Shown here: one piece after another, positions 19,690 to 29,198 of the stretch
Numbering within the stretch: position 1 is the first letter of the stretch
How the letters are laid out: the number at the start of each line of letters is the position of its first letter
DNA from: an uncultured Clostridia bacterium
GTDB lineage: Bacteria > Bacillota > Clostridia > Oscillospirales > Ruminococcaceae
Length of the DNA: 64,000 nucleotides
NCBI GenBank assembly: GCA_947627045.1
Contig: CANQUM010000003.1
Span: forward strand, 1 to 64,000
Direction of reading: 5' to 3'
The notes under the pieces: model-generated
What the model was told of the DNA's origin: nothing
The model's database searches: none
Seen by the model: only the letters and a program-made list of their open reading frames with translations
Program-made: the position numbers and the translations under genes

Positions 19690-20600
19690 TCTCAATCATA
19701 CAACGTTCTTTCTCTTTTTTCTATATACCGCTTCTTCTGTAGATAGTTAACAATCTTCTCCGATTCTGTCTCGCTCCATCCTATTGACCTTGAACTCATA
19801 TGTTCTGAACAAACATTGCATAGCATTCTGCATTACAACCAAGCACATACTTACCATTAAATGCTCTCTGAATATACTCACATCTTCCTATAAAATAACT
19901 CCATCATTCTTCTATCACACGGTTGCTTATTTCACAATGATTTCTGAGTTACGCTAAAAATTTCTTTACCGCAAGGAGACTGTCCTTGTAAATATATTTC
20001 ATAAAACTGTTTCTTTATTTTGATTTCTTCCTTCAATGTGTACCATGCAACCTAGTTGATATATTTCAGCAAACATAACCGATCTGCCACAAGTTTACTC
20101 TTTCTCAAATAATCGGTAATGGCACGTATACAACTTTCGCAATCACTGTTTATGTAGACACATTTCATGGCATTCTCGTCATAGGAACGCCAAATGCAAG
20201 CAGCTACTGCCTCACACAAAACCTCATTCTAATCTAATCCTGCGTAAGACCTATAAAGACAAAAGGTAAAATCAGCTTTCTCCTTACCTTACAAACATTC
20301 CTTTTTCCCTCAAAGAAATAGACTAGCTTACCGATAAAACATCCCTGACGCTAGAGATTAGGAGTCATTCCCACTTTCTCTGCACGATATAGCTGTCTTT
20401 GCGCTTCCTACATTCTTAAATCATACATCTGCATTTGTCGATACAAACCCAAAAAAGTCTACTGCCATATAACCTGTCAGCTCATGTATGGTTTCTTCAA
20501 ATCCTAATATTTTAAAAATTCTTTTTCTGCATCCAACAATACAGTAACAAGATCTTTTATCAACGTTATAATATCCATGAGTATTGGTATTACTTTCGGT
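19690..20600 (-). pseudogene. ISLre2/UPF0236-family transposase, heavily decayed
   Basis: No long ORF, but minus-strand fragments spell the family landmarks in order: KCVYINSDCESCIRAITDYL with SKLVADRLCLLKYI, then VLGCNAE, then MSSRSIGWSETESEK. These correspond to the catalytic Asp region and the C-terminal GCSAEGHVSH...SSRPMGW region of UPF0236 proteins. At least three frameshifts and several stops separate them. Exact ends were not found. Confidence 0.6.
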
Positions 20601-20981
20601 TTTTGTTTTTGGTTGAAATCATTATACCTCAAGAAACTAATACTCTTTTCATTAACTGACCATTTCTTTACTTCAACAATTTATAGTTTGTCATGTTAGT
20701 TAGCATTATAATTGTTAATGATTGGCACAACAAACATTTCAAATAATATTATATAATTTTTATATATATTAATAATTTACTATTTTCTACATATTATACT
20801 ATTAGTCTATATAAATTACAATGGTTTTTTATTTTATTCTATAAATCGAGCCCTTTAAGGACTTTCTGACAGTGTTCAGTTTAAATAAAATCTTTCAGAA
20901 GTACGTTATACACACTTATTTATCCAAAATATATTTCTTATAGAAAGACTTTTTTATATAATTTTTCCGTTTATTGTACTC
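20601..20981. other. AT-rich gap without a gene
   Basis: Contains the probable far end of the ISLre2 relic and a very AT-rich stretch near 20750-20850. No frame, hairpin or repeat strong enough to annotate. Confidence 0.5.
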
Positions 20982-21569
20982 TTACTCTGATACCCCCTGT
21001 TTCCCATACCACCCTTTAACTAATTGTTCAATCAATTCCCTCTTTTGTTTCAGCGTATAATCCTTCGGGAAGTACTTATTCAATAAATCTGCCCTGATTT
21101 TTATCTTTTCCTGCTGATTAGGATTTTCTTCTTCTAAAATTATGCAAATCTTATCCATATCCTGTTTCCCATGCCTGTTTTGCAAGCAACTCGTTACTCC
21201 TCATGATGTCAGACATTATATTCTCTTTACCTGATTCAATAAACTTCGGTCCAACCTGAACCAAAGTTATATCATCTGTTGATCCCCTTTTTCCCTGATA
21301 TTTCATAGCTTCCAGTTTCATCTTATAAGCAAATGCCTTCTCACTGGGTTTCAGATTTTCCCTATGCAGATTTGAATCTACCATTGCCATAACTGCCTGA
21401 GCATCATCAAGTTCCCCTATTATAACGGATACTTCTGTTTTACCCGCCCATATGGCAGCTTCTTTCTCAATACTTTTCATCAATTCACATAACTCCCATA
21501 TTCACCTCCACCTTAAACGGATGACTTCTGAAATTATGCACTGTATTTACCGCCACATTCCGTATCGTA
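20982..21569 (-). pseudogene. ParB/Spo0J-type partition protein, broken
   Basis: Fragments in three frames belong to one ParB-like gene. The N-terminal piece (NTVHNFRSHPFKVEVN, near 21520) resembles the ParB N-terminal strand; track ORF 21151-21483 carries DAQAVMAMVDSNLHRENLKPSEKAFAYKM (shown only in part), the ParB box II region; and track ORF 20982-21185 holds the tail YFPKDYTLKQKRELIEQLV typical of ICE/plasmid ParB proteins. The central helix-turn-helix is deleted. Probably left by an earlier Tn1549-like ICE. Confidence 0.75.
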
Positions 21570-21879
21570 TCCATACAATCACCCTCTTAAAACATATATA
21601 ATTAACATCAATTAAAATAGTTTATTGATATTTAATTTGCAAAAAAAAGACCATTTACTTTCAATTTTCTTGAAAACGAACAGTCTTTCACGTTATTTTT
21701 ATTTAGTTAAATTATAATAAAATTATTTTTAGTTTAATATGTTTCCGCACACCACATCCAAAACCATCGAAACATTTACTCTGTCAGAAATCACCTTTTT
21801 AAAATGTAAAAACCTCACGGCAGTACTTCCCACACACACAAATGTAGATTTCACCAATTTTGCACCAACCTGATACAAA
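21570..21879. other. Intergenic gap, no gene seen
   Basis: AT-rich DNA between the parB and nuclease relics. It has a short A-rich stretch near 21640 but no convincing promoter, terminator or coding frame. Confidence 0.5.
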
Positions 21880-22114
21880 ATTTATTTTTCTTTCATACCA
21901 CCGGTGCTTTCTTCACTCATCTTACTAGCTTCCAACGCTTGATATTCCTTATTTAATTCCCGGAGTAATTCTTCCTCGCTTGATAAATACAATTTGTATT
22001 TTTAAGCAAAAATCTGTATTTCATTTTCAGATAACGTATACTTAACTACAGACTCACTTTTATCTGCACACAAAACAATACCAATCGGCGGATTGTCTCC
22101 TTCATTCATAAGTT
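21880..22114 (-). pseudogene. YhcG/DUF1016-type PDDEXK nuclease, C-terminal relic
   Basis: The minus strand reads EGDNPPIGIVLCADKSESVV and then YTLSENEIQIFA, a stop, and KYKLYLSSEEELLRELNKEY. This is the conserved end of the YhcG (DUF1016) nuclease family, including the GIVLCADK strand. The N-terminal region and the catalytic core are absent and one in-frame stop is present. It is joined directly to the Fic relic upstream, so the two genes were fused by deletion. Confidence 0.65.
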
Positions 22115-22115
22115 C

Positions 22116-22759
22116 TCATTCATAATAATGAACATACAGCAAATTTGTTCTGAATAGTTTTACAAATGGCGTTAACACCCTTTCAATGTCCGCTTTTTGT
22201 TTTTCAATGTCCGCTTTTTGTTTTTCAATGTCCGCTTCTCCAAACATTCCTCTAATATGCAGAGAACGATTATGAAGCTCATTCTTTTCATCCAACAAAT
22301 AGTCTAACGTTGCACGAAGTTCTGGTGCACTGCCATAAAGAACCGTTGCTCCATCAAGCACCCATTCTTTTTTGTGATATTATAATCTCTTAGTTTTCCG
22401 GCATGTCCATAAATACCTGTAAATAACTTTTTATGAATAGAGATATACTCATTTGGAGTAAAGCTAAATGCTTTCTCTGATAAAATCTTCGCAATTTTAA
22501 CTGCAACTTTATCTGCTTCTTCAGTACGGTCTTCTGTATCCGTTTTAGGTTTTTCTTCATAATACGCATTAAGAAGCTCCTGAGCTTCATCGATTGAAAT
22601 ATCCCCTTCAATATTCTTTATTGCCGTATCAATCAAATATTTAGATGTTTTTAGCCCATCAACTGCCTGAAGGCCAATAGCTGTATGCCAGACATAACCT
22701 TTATCTTTTTTGTTTGGTTCTGATTGTTTTATATACTCCTTGAAAGGATCTTTATTCAT
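22116..22759 (-). pseudogene. Fic-family protein (VbhA-like N-terminus), frameshifted and truncated
   Basis: The ATG at 22759 has GGAGG upstream. The reading frame gives an N-terminal antitoxin-like helix (SIDEAQELLNAYYEEK) and the start of the Fic domain (YISIHKKLFTGIYGHAGKLR), then shifts frame near 22361; the second ORF continues DGATVLYGSAPELRATLDYL. It then falls into a tandem QKADIE repeat and unrelated sequence before the HxFxxGNGR motif, so it is catalytically dead. It shares about 165 nearly identical bases with the Fic relic at 26.2-26.6 kb. Confidence 0.75.
22181..22237. repeat. 21-bp tandem repeat inside Fic relic
   Basis: Two full and one partial copy of TTTCAATGTCCGCTTTTTGTT, coding for QKADIEK units on the minus strand. 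Short in-frame repeat, not a CRISPR. Confidence 0.8.
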
Positions 22760-22854
22760 CAAATTGCCTCCATTTATTTTTACGTCTCTTAGCTAAAAAT
22801 CTATCATAGTTTTCAACTGTCATATTCATAATATCTTGCGGAATACAGTTATCC

Positions 22855-23616
22855 TCAAGATTTATTCCTTACTTCAAACGTAATTGTCACATTTCCGTCT
22901 CCTACTGCCTTTGCAAAACCTGCCGCATCCTCAATCTTTCCTACCGTTGTATACTCATAGGATGTATTATGAGATTTGTAAAAAGTCACCAGACAATCTG
23001 AGCCATACATCATAATATCTCCAGCTTTTATTTCCCCCGGCACTCTCTCATCAGTAGGAAATTCCTTATTAAAATAGCAGTACTTTTCATTCCCATTCAA
23101 CTCTTTCATGTTGATTGTCACAGGCATTTCCTTCACCAATTCATCAGTCGTTTTATTCTTGTAAAAAATTGCCCGAAATGTCTCCCCGTTTACCGTAAGA
23201 ACAACAGGTGTGCCTGTCTTTTCAGAGTAAGGATTTGTACGATTCACCTTAATTTTAAACCATTCCTTTCTAATTTTTCTGCCATTTTTCGATACTGTAA
23301 CGGATATTTTCGCCGTACCTGTCTTTTTTGCCTTTAATTTTCCCGCCTTGCTGACGGAAACAACACTTTTATGATTCGACCTGTACTTTATCTTCAGCCC
23401 ATATTTTTTTGGCACGATTGAAATCTTTATATTTTTGCTGCTTCCCTTTTGCATACTAATCGTCTTTTTATTTACTTTTTTAGAATCAACTTTTAATGTC
23501 ATGGATAAACTTGTCTGCGCCTCCGTTTTTGCCTCAGAAATAGGATATACGCTAAATGCGAATGTCAGTCCCATCACAAACATTATCAAAAACAGTTTCC
23601 ACTTATTCTGCTTCAA
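22855..23616 (-). CDS. Exported BIG2 plus cyclophilin-like domain protein
   Basis: About 253 residues. A signal peptide is clear (basic KQNKWK, hydrophobic LFLIMFVMGLTFAFSV, then an SEAK cleavage region). Residues 45-125 form a bacterial Ig-like (BIG2) domain of the lysine-rich Lachnospiraceae type (HKSVVSVSKAGKLKAKKTGT). The C-terminal 120 residues match a cyclophilin-like fold (VLTVNGETFRAIFYKNKTT, then GDIMMYGSDCLVTFYKS). Likely secreted or surface-attached, though no sorting motif is seen. The GTG at 23625 or the TTG at 23616 could start; the TTG has GAGGTG at better spacing. Function unknown. Confidence 0.8.
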   Translation of the reverse strand: MKQNKWKLFLIMFVMGLTFAFSVYPISEAKTEAQTSLSMTLKVDSKKVNKKTISMQKGSSKNIKISIVPKKYGLKIKYRSNHKSVVSVSKAGKLKAKKTGTAKISVTVSKNGRKIRKEWFKIKVNRTNPYSEKTGTPVVLTVNGETFRAIFYKNKTTDELVKEMPVTINMKELNGNEKYCYFNKEFPTDERVPGEIKAGDIMMYGSDCLVTFYKSHNTSYEYTTVGKIEDAAGFAKAVGDGNVTITFEVRNKS

Positions 23617-23645
23617 TAGTGTCACCTCACAAAAGATTTTTGCGC

Positions 23646-24767
23646 TTACATATCGAAATTAGCAGATACTTTCTTTAAGTTTTCGATGATAGGCAGATGC
23701 TGAGGACACACATTCTCGCACTGACCACACTGCAAGCAGTCTTTGGCTTTGCCAAATTTCTGATTCAACACACTATACTGCGCAAAGCTGGCCGTCCAGC
23801 CTTTCTCCTCTAAATTCTCCCGCATAACTTCATTATAAAGGGAAAAATACTGAGGAATCGCAATTTTTGCAGGACATCCTTCCGTGCAGTAAGCACACCC
23901 TGTGCACGGGATAGCAATCTTGCTGTTAATGATCTTCGCAGCACGGAAACAAATATTCTTCTCATCTTCCGTAAGCGGGACAAAATGTTCCATAAAACCG
24001 GTATTATCCTCAATCTGTTCCAAATTTGACATACCGGACAACACTACCATCACATTGTCAAGAGACGCTGCGAAACGAAGCGCCCAACTTGGAATTGAGC
24101 GGTTCGGCGCATATTCCCTAAACAGTTTTTCTGCCTCCTTTGGTACGTTGGCAAGCGTGCCGCCTTTGACCGGTTCCATGACAATAACCGGTTTTTTGTG
24201 TTTGACTGCAACCTCGTAACAAGCGCGGGACTGGATCCACTCACTTTCCCAATCCAGATAATTAATCTGAAGCTGCACAAATTCTATCTCCGGATATTTT
24301 GTGAGCAGCTCGTCTAACAACTCGGCGGAATCGTGGTAAGAGAATCCAACGTGCTTTATTAATCCCTGCGCCTTCTTCTCCAACATCCAGTTGAAACAAT
24401 CAAACTTCTCGTATTTAGGCAGCATGGCTGCCTCTATGCCGTGAAGAAGGTAGTAATCAAAATATCCCGCGCCCGTTTTTTCAAGCTGACCGGCAAATAC
24501 TTTGTCCCGATCTTCAAATGAATCGAAAAATGCCGCGTGAAGTTTAGTTGCCAAAGTGAAACTCTCTCTCGGATAGCGATCCACAATGGCAGTTTTCGCT
24601 ACACTTTCACTGGCAAAACCGTTATACATTAGCGCTGTATCAAAGTAAGTGAACCCTCTTTCCATAAACAGATCCACCATCTTTTTTACCTGCTCGATAT
24701 CTACATCGGCAGCGTTTGTTTTATCTAACAACGGCATTCTCATAAGTCCAAATCCAAGTTTTTTCAT
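23646..24767 (-). CDS. Aldo/keto reductase with C-terminal 2x[4Fe-4S] ferredoxin domain
   Basis: A cytoplasmic 373-residue oxidoreductase of the anaerobe type that couples an AKR barrel to a ferredoxin-like module. The N-terminus LGFGLMRMPL and the catalytic tyrosine in FDTALMYNGF fit the AKR fold; PVKGGTL is the substrate-loop region. The C-terminal cluster motifs are IPCTGCAYCTEGCPAKI and CLQCGQCENVCPQHLP, giving two cubane clusters. The ATG at 24767 has GGAGAG eight bases upstream, while the track start eight codons earlier has none. The natural substrate is not known. Confidence 0.88.
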   Translation of the reverse strand: MKKLGFGLMRMPLLDKTNAADVDIEQVKKMVDLFMERGFTYFDTALMYNGFASESVAKTAIVDRYPRESFTLATKLHAAFFDSFEDRDKVFAGQLEKTGAGYFDYYLLHGIEAAMLPKYEKFDCFNWMLEKKAQGLIKHVGFSYHDSAELLDELLTKYPEIEFVQLQINYLDWESEWIQSRACYEVAVKHKKPVIVMEPVKGGTLANVPKEAEKLFREYAPNRSIPSWALRFAASLDNVMVVLSGMSNLEQIEDNTGFMEHFVPLTEDEKNICFRAAKIINSKIAIPCTGCAYCTEGCPAKIAIPQYFSLYNEVMRENLEEKGWTASFAQYSVLNQKFGKAKDCLQCGQCENVCPQHLPIIENLKKVSANFDM

Positions 24768-24835
24768 GTTCATCTCTCCTTTATTATTCATTATTTATGC
24801 TTGTTCATACCTTTTTCTGTATTTTCCGGTCACAG

Positions 24836-25579
24836 TTACCACATATAACCACACTTAGAATTCAAACACTTGTATTGCATTGTATAAATCCCGCCCTTTG
24901 AACCTACAAAAGTATACTCTTCTCTCTCGTCATTCTCAACTTTATGTATATCCGAACACTGGCATTCCGGGCAAAAAACTGAGTACAAATTAATACTTTC
25001 CACTACTTCATCGACGGAATTAAACGGATATGTCGGAATCTTAGTTAACTGCCTTGCACCTATCCGTCTGTACCCTATAACCCATTTATCCATTTCTTTT
25101 CTACTGACTTTAGGTAATATAATTTGTTCTGCACCACCTGCAAAAGTTTTCTTATCTGGAGGCTGTGGTGCCGCTATACCTATATTTATGACAGAACCTT
25201 TCGGCAGACAAAATTTCACTTCATACATCTTTGTATTTCTCCATTCCGGAAGAAGAGCCAAACGAATCTTTACATCAATCATTGACTCAGCAAACTCCGT
25301 TGTAGCATATGCTCCTAAGATTTCTGCTCCATACTCCTTGCCTGTATTCTTACCAATGTACTTTCCAAATACCCTGTATAAAATAATATCTTCCAATGTC
25401 TCACAAGTTTCATAATAGGAATTTAAAAAGGTCTCTGCCACACTATCAGGTAATATTTGCTTGTTTTTCCTTTTTAACTTTCCCTTTAAATCCGTTTTGT
25501 ATTTGGAATTAAATTCTCCCGATTTGTATAAAGTCATCTGATCGTAGTCACATGCATTAACAGTATTTATTGATTTCAT
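24836..25579 (-). CDS. Putative ADP-ribosyltransferase-like protein with C-terminal zinc ribbon
   Basis: A 247-residue cytoplasmic protein with ATAGGAG before its ATG. The middle (about 60-160) resembles ART-type toxin domains: LYRVFGKYIG (arginine strand), GAYATTEF (STS-like position), ALLPEWRNTKMYEVKFCLPK and GGAEQIILP (glutamate strand). The last 45 residues form a four-cysteine zinc ribbon (CPECQCSD and CLNSKCGYMW). The family is not one I can name; the ART assignment is inference from motif order and could be wrong. It stands alone after the aldo/keto reductase with its own leader. Confidence 0.5.
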   Translation of the reverse strand: MKSINTVNACDYDQMTLYKSGEFNSKYKTDLKGKLKRKNKQILPDSVAETFLNSYYETCETLEDIILYRVFGKYIGKNTGKEYGAEILGAYATTEFAESMIDVKIRLALLPEWRNTKMYEVKFCLPKGSVINIGIAAPQPPDKKTFAGGAEQIILPKVSRKEMDKWVIGYRRIGARQLTKIPTYPFNSVDEVVESINLYSVFCPECQCSDIHKVENDEREEYTFVGSKGGIYTMQYKCLNSKCGYMW

Positions 25580-25684
25580 TATCTACTCCTATTTCAATAG
25601 TTTGCTTTTATTATACTAAATTACAACGTTTTCTAAAATATTTTAATACATTATTTTATAGAATATCTCTTATAATGTAAAAAT

Positions 25685-26090
25685 TTATTACCAAGCTTCA
25701 TACCAAGTTCAAGCCTAAAACAGTCAGAAGAAAAATCGCAAGTTTAAAAGCGTTCTTCCACAATCTACAGACAACTTGAATTATGCAAAACTGCTTTTGA
25801 AAGGAAATATATCATCAAAGATATTGCAGTAATTGAATTATTATTTGCTACCGGAATGAGAATCTCTGAACTATGCTCACTAAAACCTGAAAAATTGATA
25901 TTTATGGAATGGGCGCAAAAGAATGGAAAATCCAACTCGGAAACCCTGATGTTATCAATGCTTTAATTTCTTATCAATCAGAATTTAGTGAATATATAAC
26001 CTGCTCTGGCTACTTTTTTATCAATAGTTTGAAACACCGCTTATCAGAGCAATCCGTTAGAGAAATTTTTATTATATGCAGCTGATATAA
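25685..26090 (+). pseudogene. Tyrosine recombinase (integrase), relic
   Basis: Plus-strand fragments in different frames read DIAVIELLFATGMRISELCS (box I with its arginine), then IQLGNPDVINALISYQSEF and HRLSEQSVREIF, as in XerC/D-like integrases. The C-terminal R/Y box region is missing. It opposes the surrounding minus-strand genes and is clearly non-functional. Confidence 0.65.
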
Positions 26091-26178
26091 CACTTTTGGT
26101 AAAATATTTTCAATGTGCAATATTTAATGGTTTTTAAATCATTATAAATACTGCTACCAAATTTGGTAATATATCGAT

Positions 26179-26236
26179 CCGCAGGTTTGTTTTGAATAGT
26201 TTTATGAATGGCATTAACATCCTTTCAATGTCCGCT
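26179..26236. repeat. Duplicate of Fic-relic segment (copy 2, left part)
   Basis: The sequence TTTGTTTTGAATAGTTTTAT through CATCCTTTCAATGTCCGC is a slightly diverged copy of 22145-22200, which is linked there to the first Fic relic. The two copies lie about four kilobases apart in the same orientation. Confidence 0.75.
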
Positions 26237-26237
26237 T

Positions 26238-26636
26238 TTATTGAAAACGATATTTTCCTTTTCCACATCCGGTTACAGGTACAATCACCTCACTATCAAC
26301 CAGTAATTTTATCAGCTCAGAAGCTCTTGTTGATTTTAAGCCAGTAATATCTTCTATTTTCGTTCTGCCAAAATACTCTTTTTTACCACACTTCAAAAAC
26401 AATTTTAACACATGATTAATTGTCTTTTCTGAAATCATATCCGAATAAGAAAGTAATCTATTTCGAATGTCCGTTTTAGGTTTTTCTTCATAATGCGCAT
26501 TAAGAAGCTCCTGAGCTTCATCGATTGAAATATCCCCTTCAATATTCTTTATTGCCGTATCAATCAAATATTTAGATGTTTTTAGTCCATCAACTGCCTG
26601 AAGGCCAATAGCTGTATGCCAGGCATAACCTTTCAA
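26238..26636 (-). pseudogene. Fic-family protein, internally deleted duplicate
   Basis: The first 55 residues (HTAIGLQAVDGLKTSKYLID and the SIDEAQELLNAHYEEK helix) are almost identical to the Fic relic at 22.1-22.8 kb. The frame then jumps straight into a C-terminal winged-helix typical of Fic proteins (KIEDITGLKSTRASELIKLL). The whole catalytic domain with HxFxxGNGR has been deleted in frame. The remaining ORF could still be translated, giving an antitoxin-helix/winged-helix chimera, but no ribosome site is evident. Confidence 0.75.
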
Positions 26637-26981
26637 ATCTGATTGTCAAAAATAAAATATTTTAAATTTCTGCATTTCACACCCGCCAATCACATTATAT
26701 AGCAATCCTTTTTGGGTTACAAGTTGTAACCTCCGCTCTATACATTTTCATTCTCGGATTTCAACATTTTCTCTCGATATCTTTACTATTTCCTCATCCT
26801 TGATTCCGTTTCCTATATCTTTGCAACAATAATTATCCCCCTGCACACTGCCACAATATTGTTTTCTCCTGCCCGCCATTGCAGCTCATTTCAGAAAATT
26901 TTCCCTCTTTTCCAAAACAAAAAGGCCCAATCACAATACCTCCTTGGCATCATAATCGAGTCTTCTTATCACAAACTAAAA
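26637..26981. other. Gap holding a perfect 17-bp palindrome
   Basis: No coding frame that I can support. GGTTACAAGTTGTAACC at 26715-26731 is a perfect dyad and looks like an operator for a small regulator. The rest appears to be old degenerate coding DNA. Confidence 0.5.
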
Positions 26982-29105
26982 TTAATAATCCAGCTTCGTT
27001 CCGCACTTGTCACAAAACTTAGCACTAACCGGCAGTTTATTTCCACAGTTTCTGCAATATTTAACGCCTTCATAAACGCCTTTCGCATTCGGATCGAAAT
27101 AAGGATTTTCTTCTTTTTCATCAACCGTGGTATTTTCTGTTTTTATATCACTATCATTTTCAAACGAATGTTTTTCATCTTTCACAGAATCTTTTAACTG
27201 TATATCCAAATTATATTCCAAAGTCAACGAATCAAGTATGCCATCCCATTTATCTGATTCCGGATATGACCACTCTCTAATTCTAAAATCCATGTCATGA
27301 TTCCAATAACCATTTTGATGTAACAGTTCATGGAATATTAGATACTTAATTAGTTCTCTGTCAATTTTAGGCGAAGATAATATTTTATTTATATGCAGCT
27401 GATATAACACTTTTCCATCATCAATAAATCTCTCACATAATGCATACCAATCACGAACAACATTATTGCTCCATGCTATTTTTACCAGCCCTTCTGTCCT
27501 TAATTTAGGATATTGCTTTTTGACCTCTTCAAGAAGCTCCGCAAGATTATAATAATCTTCAATTATCTGGTATTTATCCCTTTCATCCGAAGTTACAATT
27601 TCTGCATCAATACATTCCTTTATAGCATCCATAACAGATTTCTTAAATGCATAAAAATAGCGATAGATCTGCTGAAGTACCGGTGCTGATTCAAACAACT
27701 CTTTCAACCATATATCTTCGTCTTCTTTCGTTGCTGCAATTCTTTGATAAGCCGCGCCTATTTCTTTAAGATCAAACGCCTCACGCTGGGAAAATTCGAA
27801 ATAAACAGGCATTTCGCTATTATCCTGAATATAATCAAGCAGTAATTGCAATTCCTCTAATTCAGGTTTGACATCACAACTTGCAAAGAATAACCCTTGT
27901 ATTGCATCTACTGATATATCGGATGTTATGTTTCTAATATTTCTTTCAATATCTGAATATCCATTCAACTGAACATCAAATACTAATAATTTTTCATCTT
28001 CACCTTCATCATTTATGACAGAATACCAGCCACAAGGACAAATTCTTCTTTTTTCTTCTGAAATAAGGTTAGCCTTCATAATATTATATAACTTCATATA
28101 AAGATCTCTTTGTAAAATAAATTCTCTCTGCGGAACCGGTCCCTCTCCTTCTTCACCCAAACCATTTTTAATATCCTGTCCCATGGCTAACCTATCTAAC
28201 AGAGCCAGCATTTCTTCGTTAGGCGTAATTTCTATTTCTTCATCATCTTCAGTGACTTCAAAATCTTCAACATCTTCGATTTCCTTATCAAATATGTCTA
28301 ATGCGCCCGGATCAATCCAACCCACAAACTTTTCCCAGGTATCATAGAAAGCAACAATATATGCGTCTTTCGTTCCGCCTGCCTTCTCTCCACGCAGACC
28401 TCTCCCAATCATTTGCATTAACAACGAATCACTATTAGTTTCTCTTGCTAAAAATACGGTTTGTATATCTGGTATATCGCTTCCTTCAGTTAGTATCTGA
28501 ACATTAATAAGAACATTGAATTCGCTATTTTTAAACCTTTGAATTACTGCTTGTACATCACTTCTATTTGAAACTGCATAATCACAACTAATGCCGGCGT
28601 TCTTAAATGTTTCGCATAGAGTTTCTGCATGGTTTTGATCATAAGCAAAAACAATAGTTTTTCCATATTTATCTTGGTGTTTTAGATACTGATCTACAAT
28701 CTTCTTATTTCTGGCAGATGACTTACCTATTCTATTTTTGATTCTTTCTGATAAATCTCCAAACTGCTTAAAATATAATTCATCCTCTGGTGTACATTCG
28801 TATTCAACTTCACCAACTATATCTGTTGGTACAGGGATATATTCCGGATTCGCTAGAAATCCACTAACTAATAACTGCTTTAAAGTCACTTCATAAACAT
28901 ATCCCTTTCCTTTAACACCAATATGATTCTTGATATTCCTCTCTGCATTAAACATTCTCAAAAGTCTCAATTTTTGAGATTCCTGCATTCTGGTTGGCGT
29001 TGCTGTTAATCCCAACAATATCCTGTTAGGATTTAATTCACTCATTCTTCGTATTACCTTCTGATAATTACTAGCCACAGCATGATGCGCTTCTGCTTGT
29101 GTCAA
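26982..29105 (-). pseudogene. DEAH-box helicase with HExxH peptidase-like domain and zinc ribbon, 5' half missing
   Basis: The ORF starts inside the DEAH box (EAHHAVASN; the preceding Asp codon is lost) and has no Walker A, so the N-terminal half was severed. What remains: helicase motif III (LLGLTATPTR), the second RecA domain (ILTEGSDIPDIQTVFLAR, then QMIGRGLRG), a long acidic linker, a SprT/YgjP-like metallopeptidase signature (FHELLHQNGYWNHDMDFRIR, about residue 600) and a double CxxC zinc ribbon at the C-terminus. The break coincides with the end of the serine-recombinase element, showing insertion into this gene. The missing 5' half should lie at the other end of the ICE, outside the window. 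Confidence 0.8.
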
Positions 29106-29110
29106 GTAAG
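29085..29110. other. Left junction (att site) of the ICE within the helicase gene
   Basis: The helicase coding sequence becomes foreign just before GAAGCGCATCATGC (the EAHH codons). The serine recombinase stop is about 95 bases away, the usual arrangement for large serine recombinase elements. A GA dinucleotide at the boundary would suit the crossover preference of many such enzymes. The exact core cannot be fixed without the other end. Confidence 0.6.
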
Positions 29111-29134
29111 AAACAAAAAAAATATTATTTTTTT

Positions 29135-29164
29135 ACCGGAAATGCCGCCCCCGGCATCTCCGGT
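29135..29164 (-). terminator. Probable terminator after the recombinase operon
   Basis: On the minus strand ACCGGAGATGCC pairs with GGCATTTCCGGT over a GGGGGC loop, followed by A7 and then a T-rich run. It lies between the third recombinase stop and the ICE end. Confidence 0.6.
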
Positions 29165-29198
29165 AAATGTTCAAATCCCAAGCCACATACCAAGTATA

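Noticed and set aside
22181-22237. Tandem repeat as a CRISPR array
   Set aside because: Units abut without spacers and lie in frame inside a Fic relic.
26715-26731. Palindrome GGTTACAAGTTGTAACC as an operator
   Set aside because: The dyad is perfect, but no regulator gene or promoter is near it, so it is noted only in the gap entry.
26051-27420. Shared ATATGCAGCTGATATAACAC at 26074 and 27397
   Set aside because: A real short identity between the integrase relic and the helicase gene, but too short to show more than a local recombination scar.
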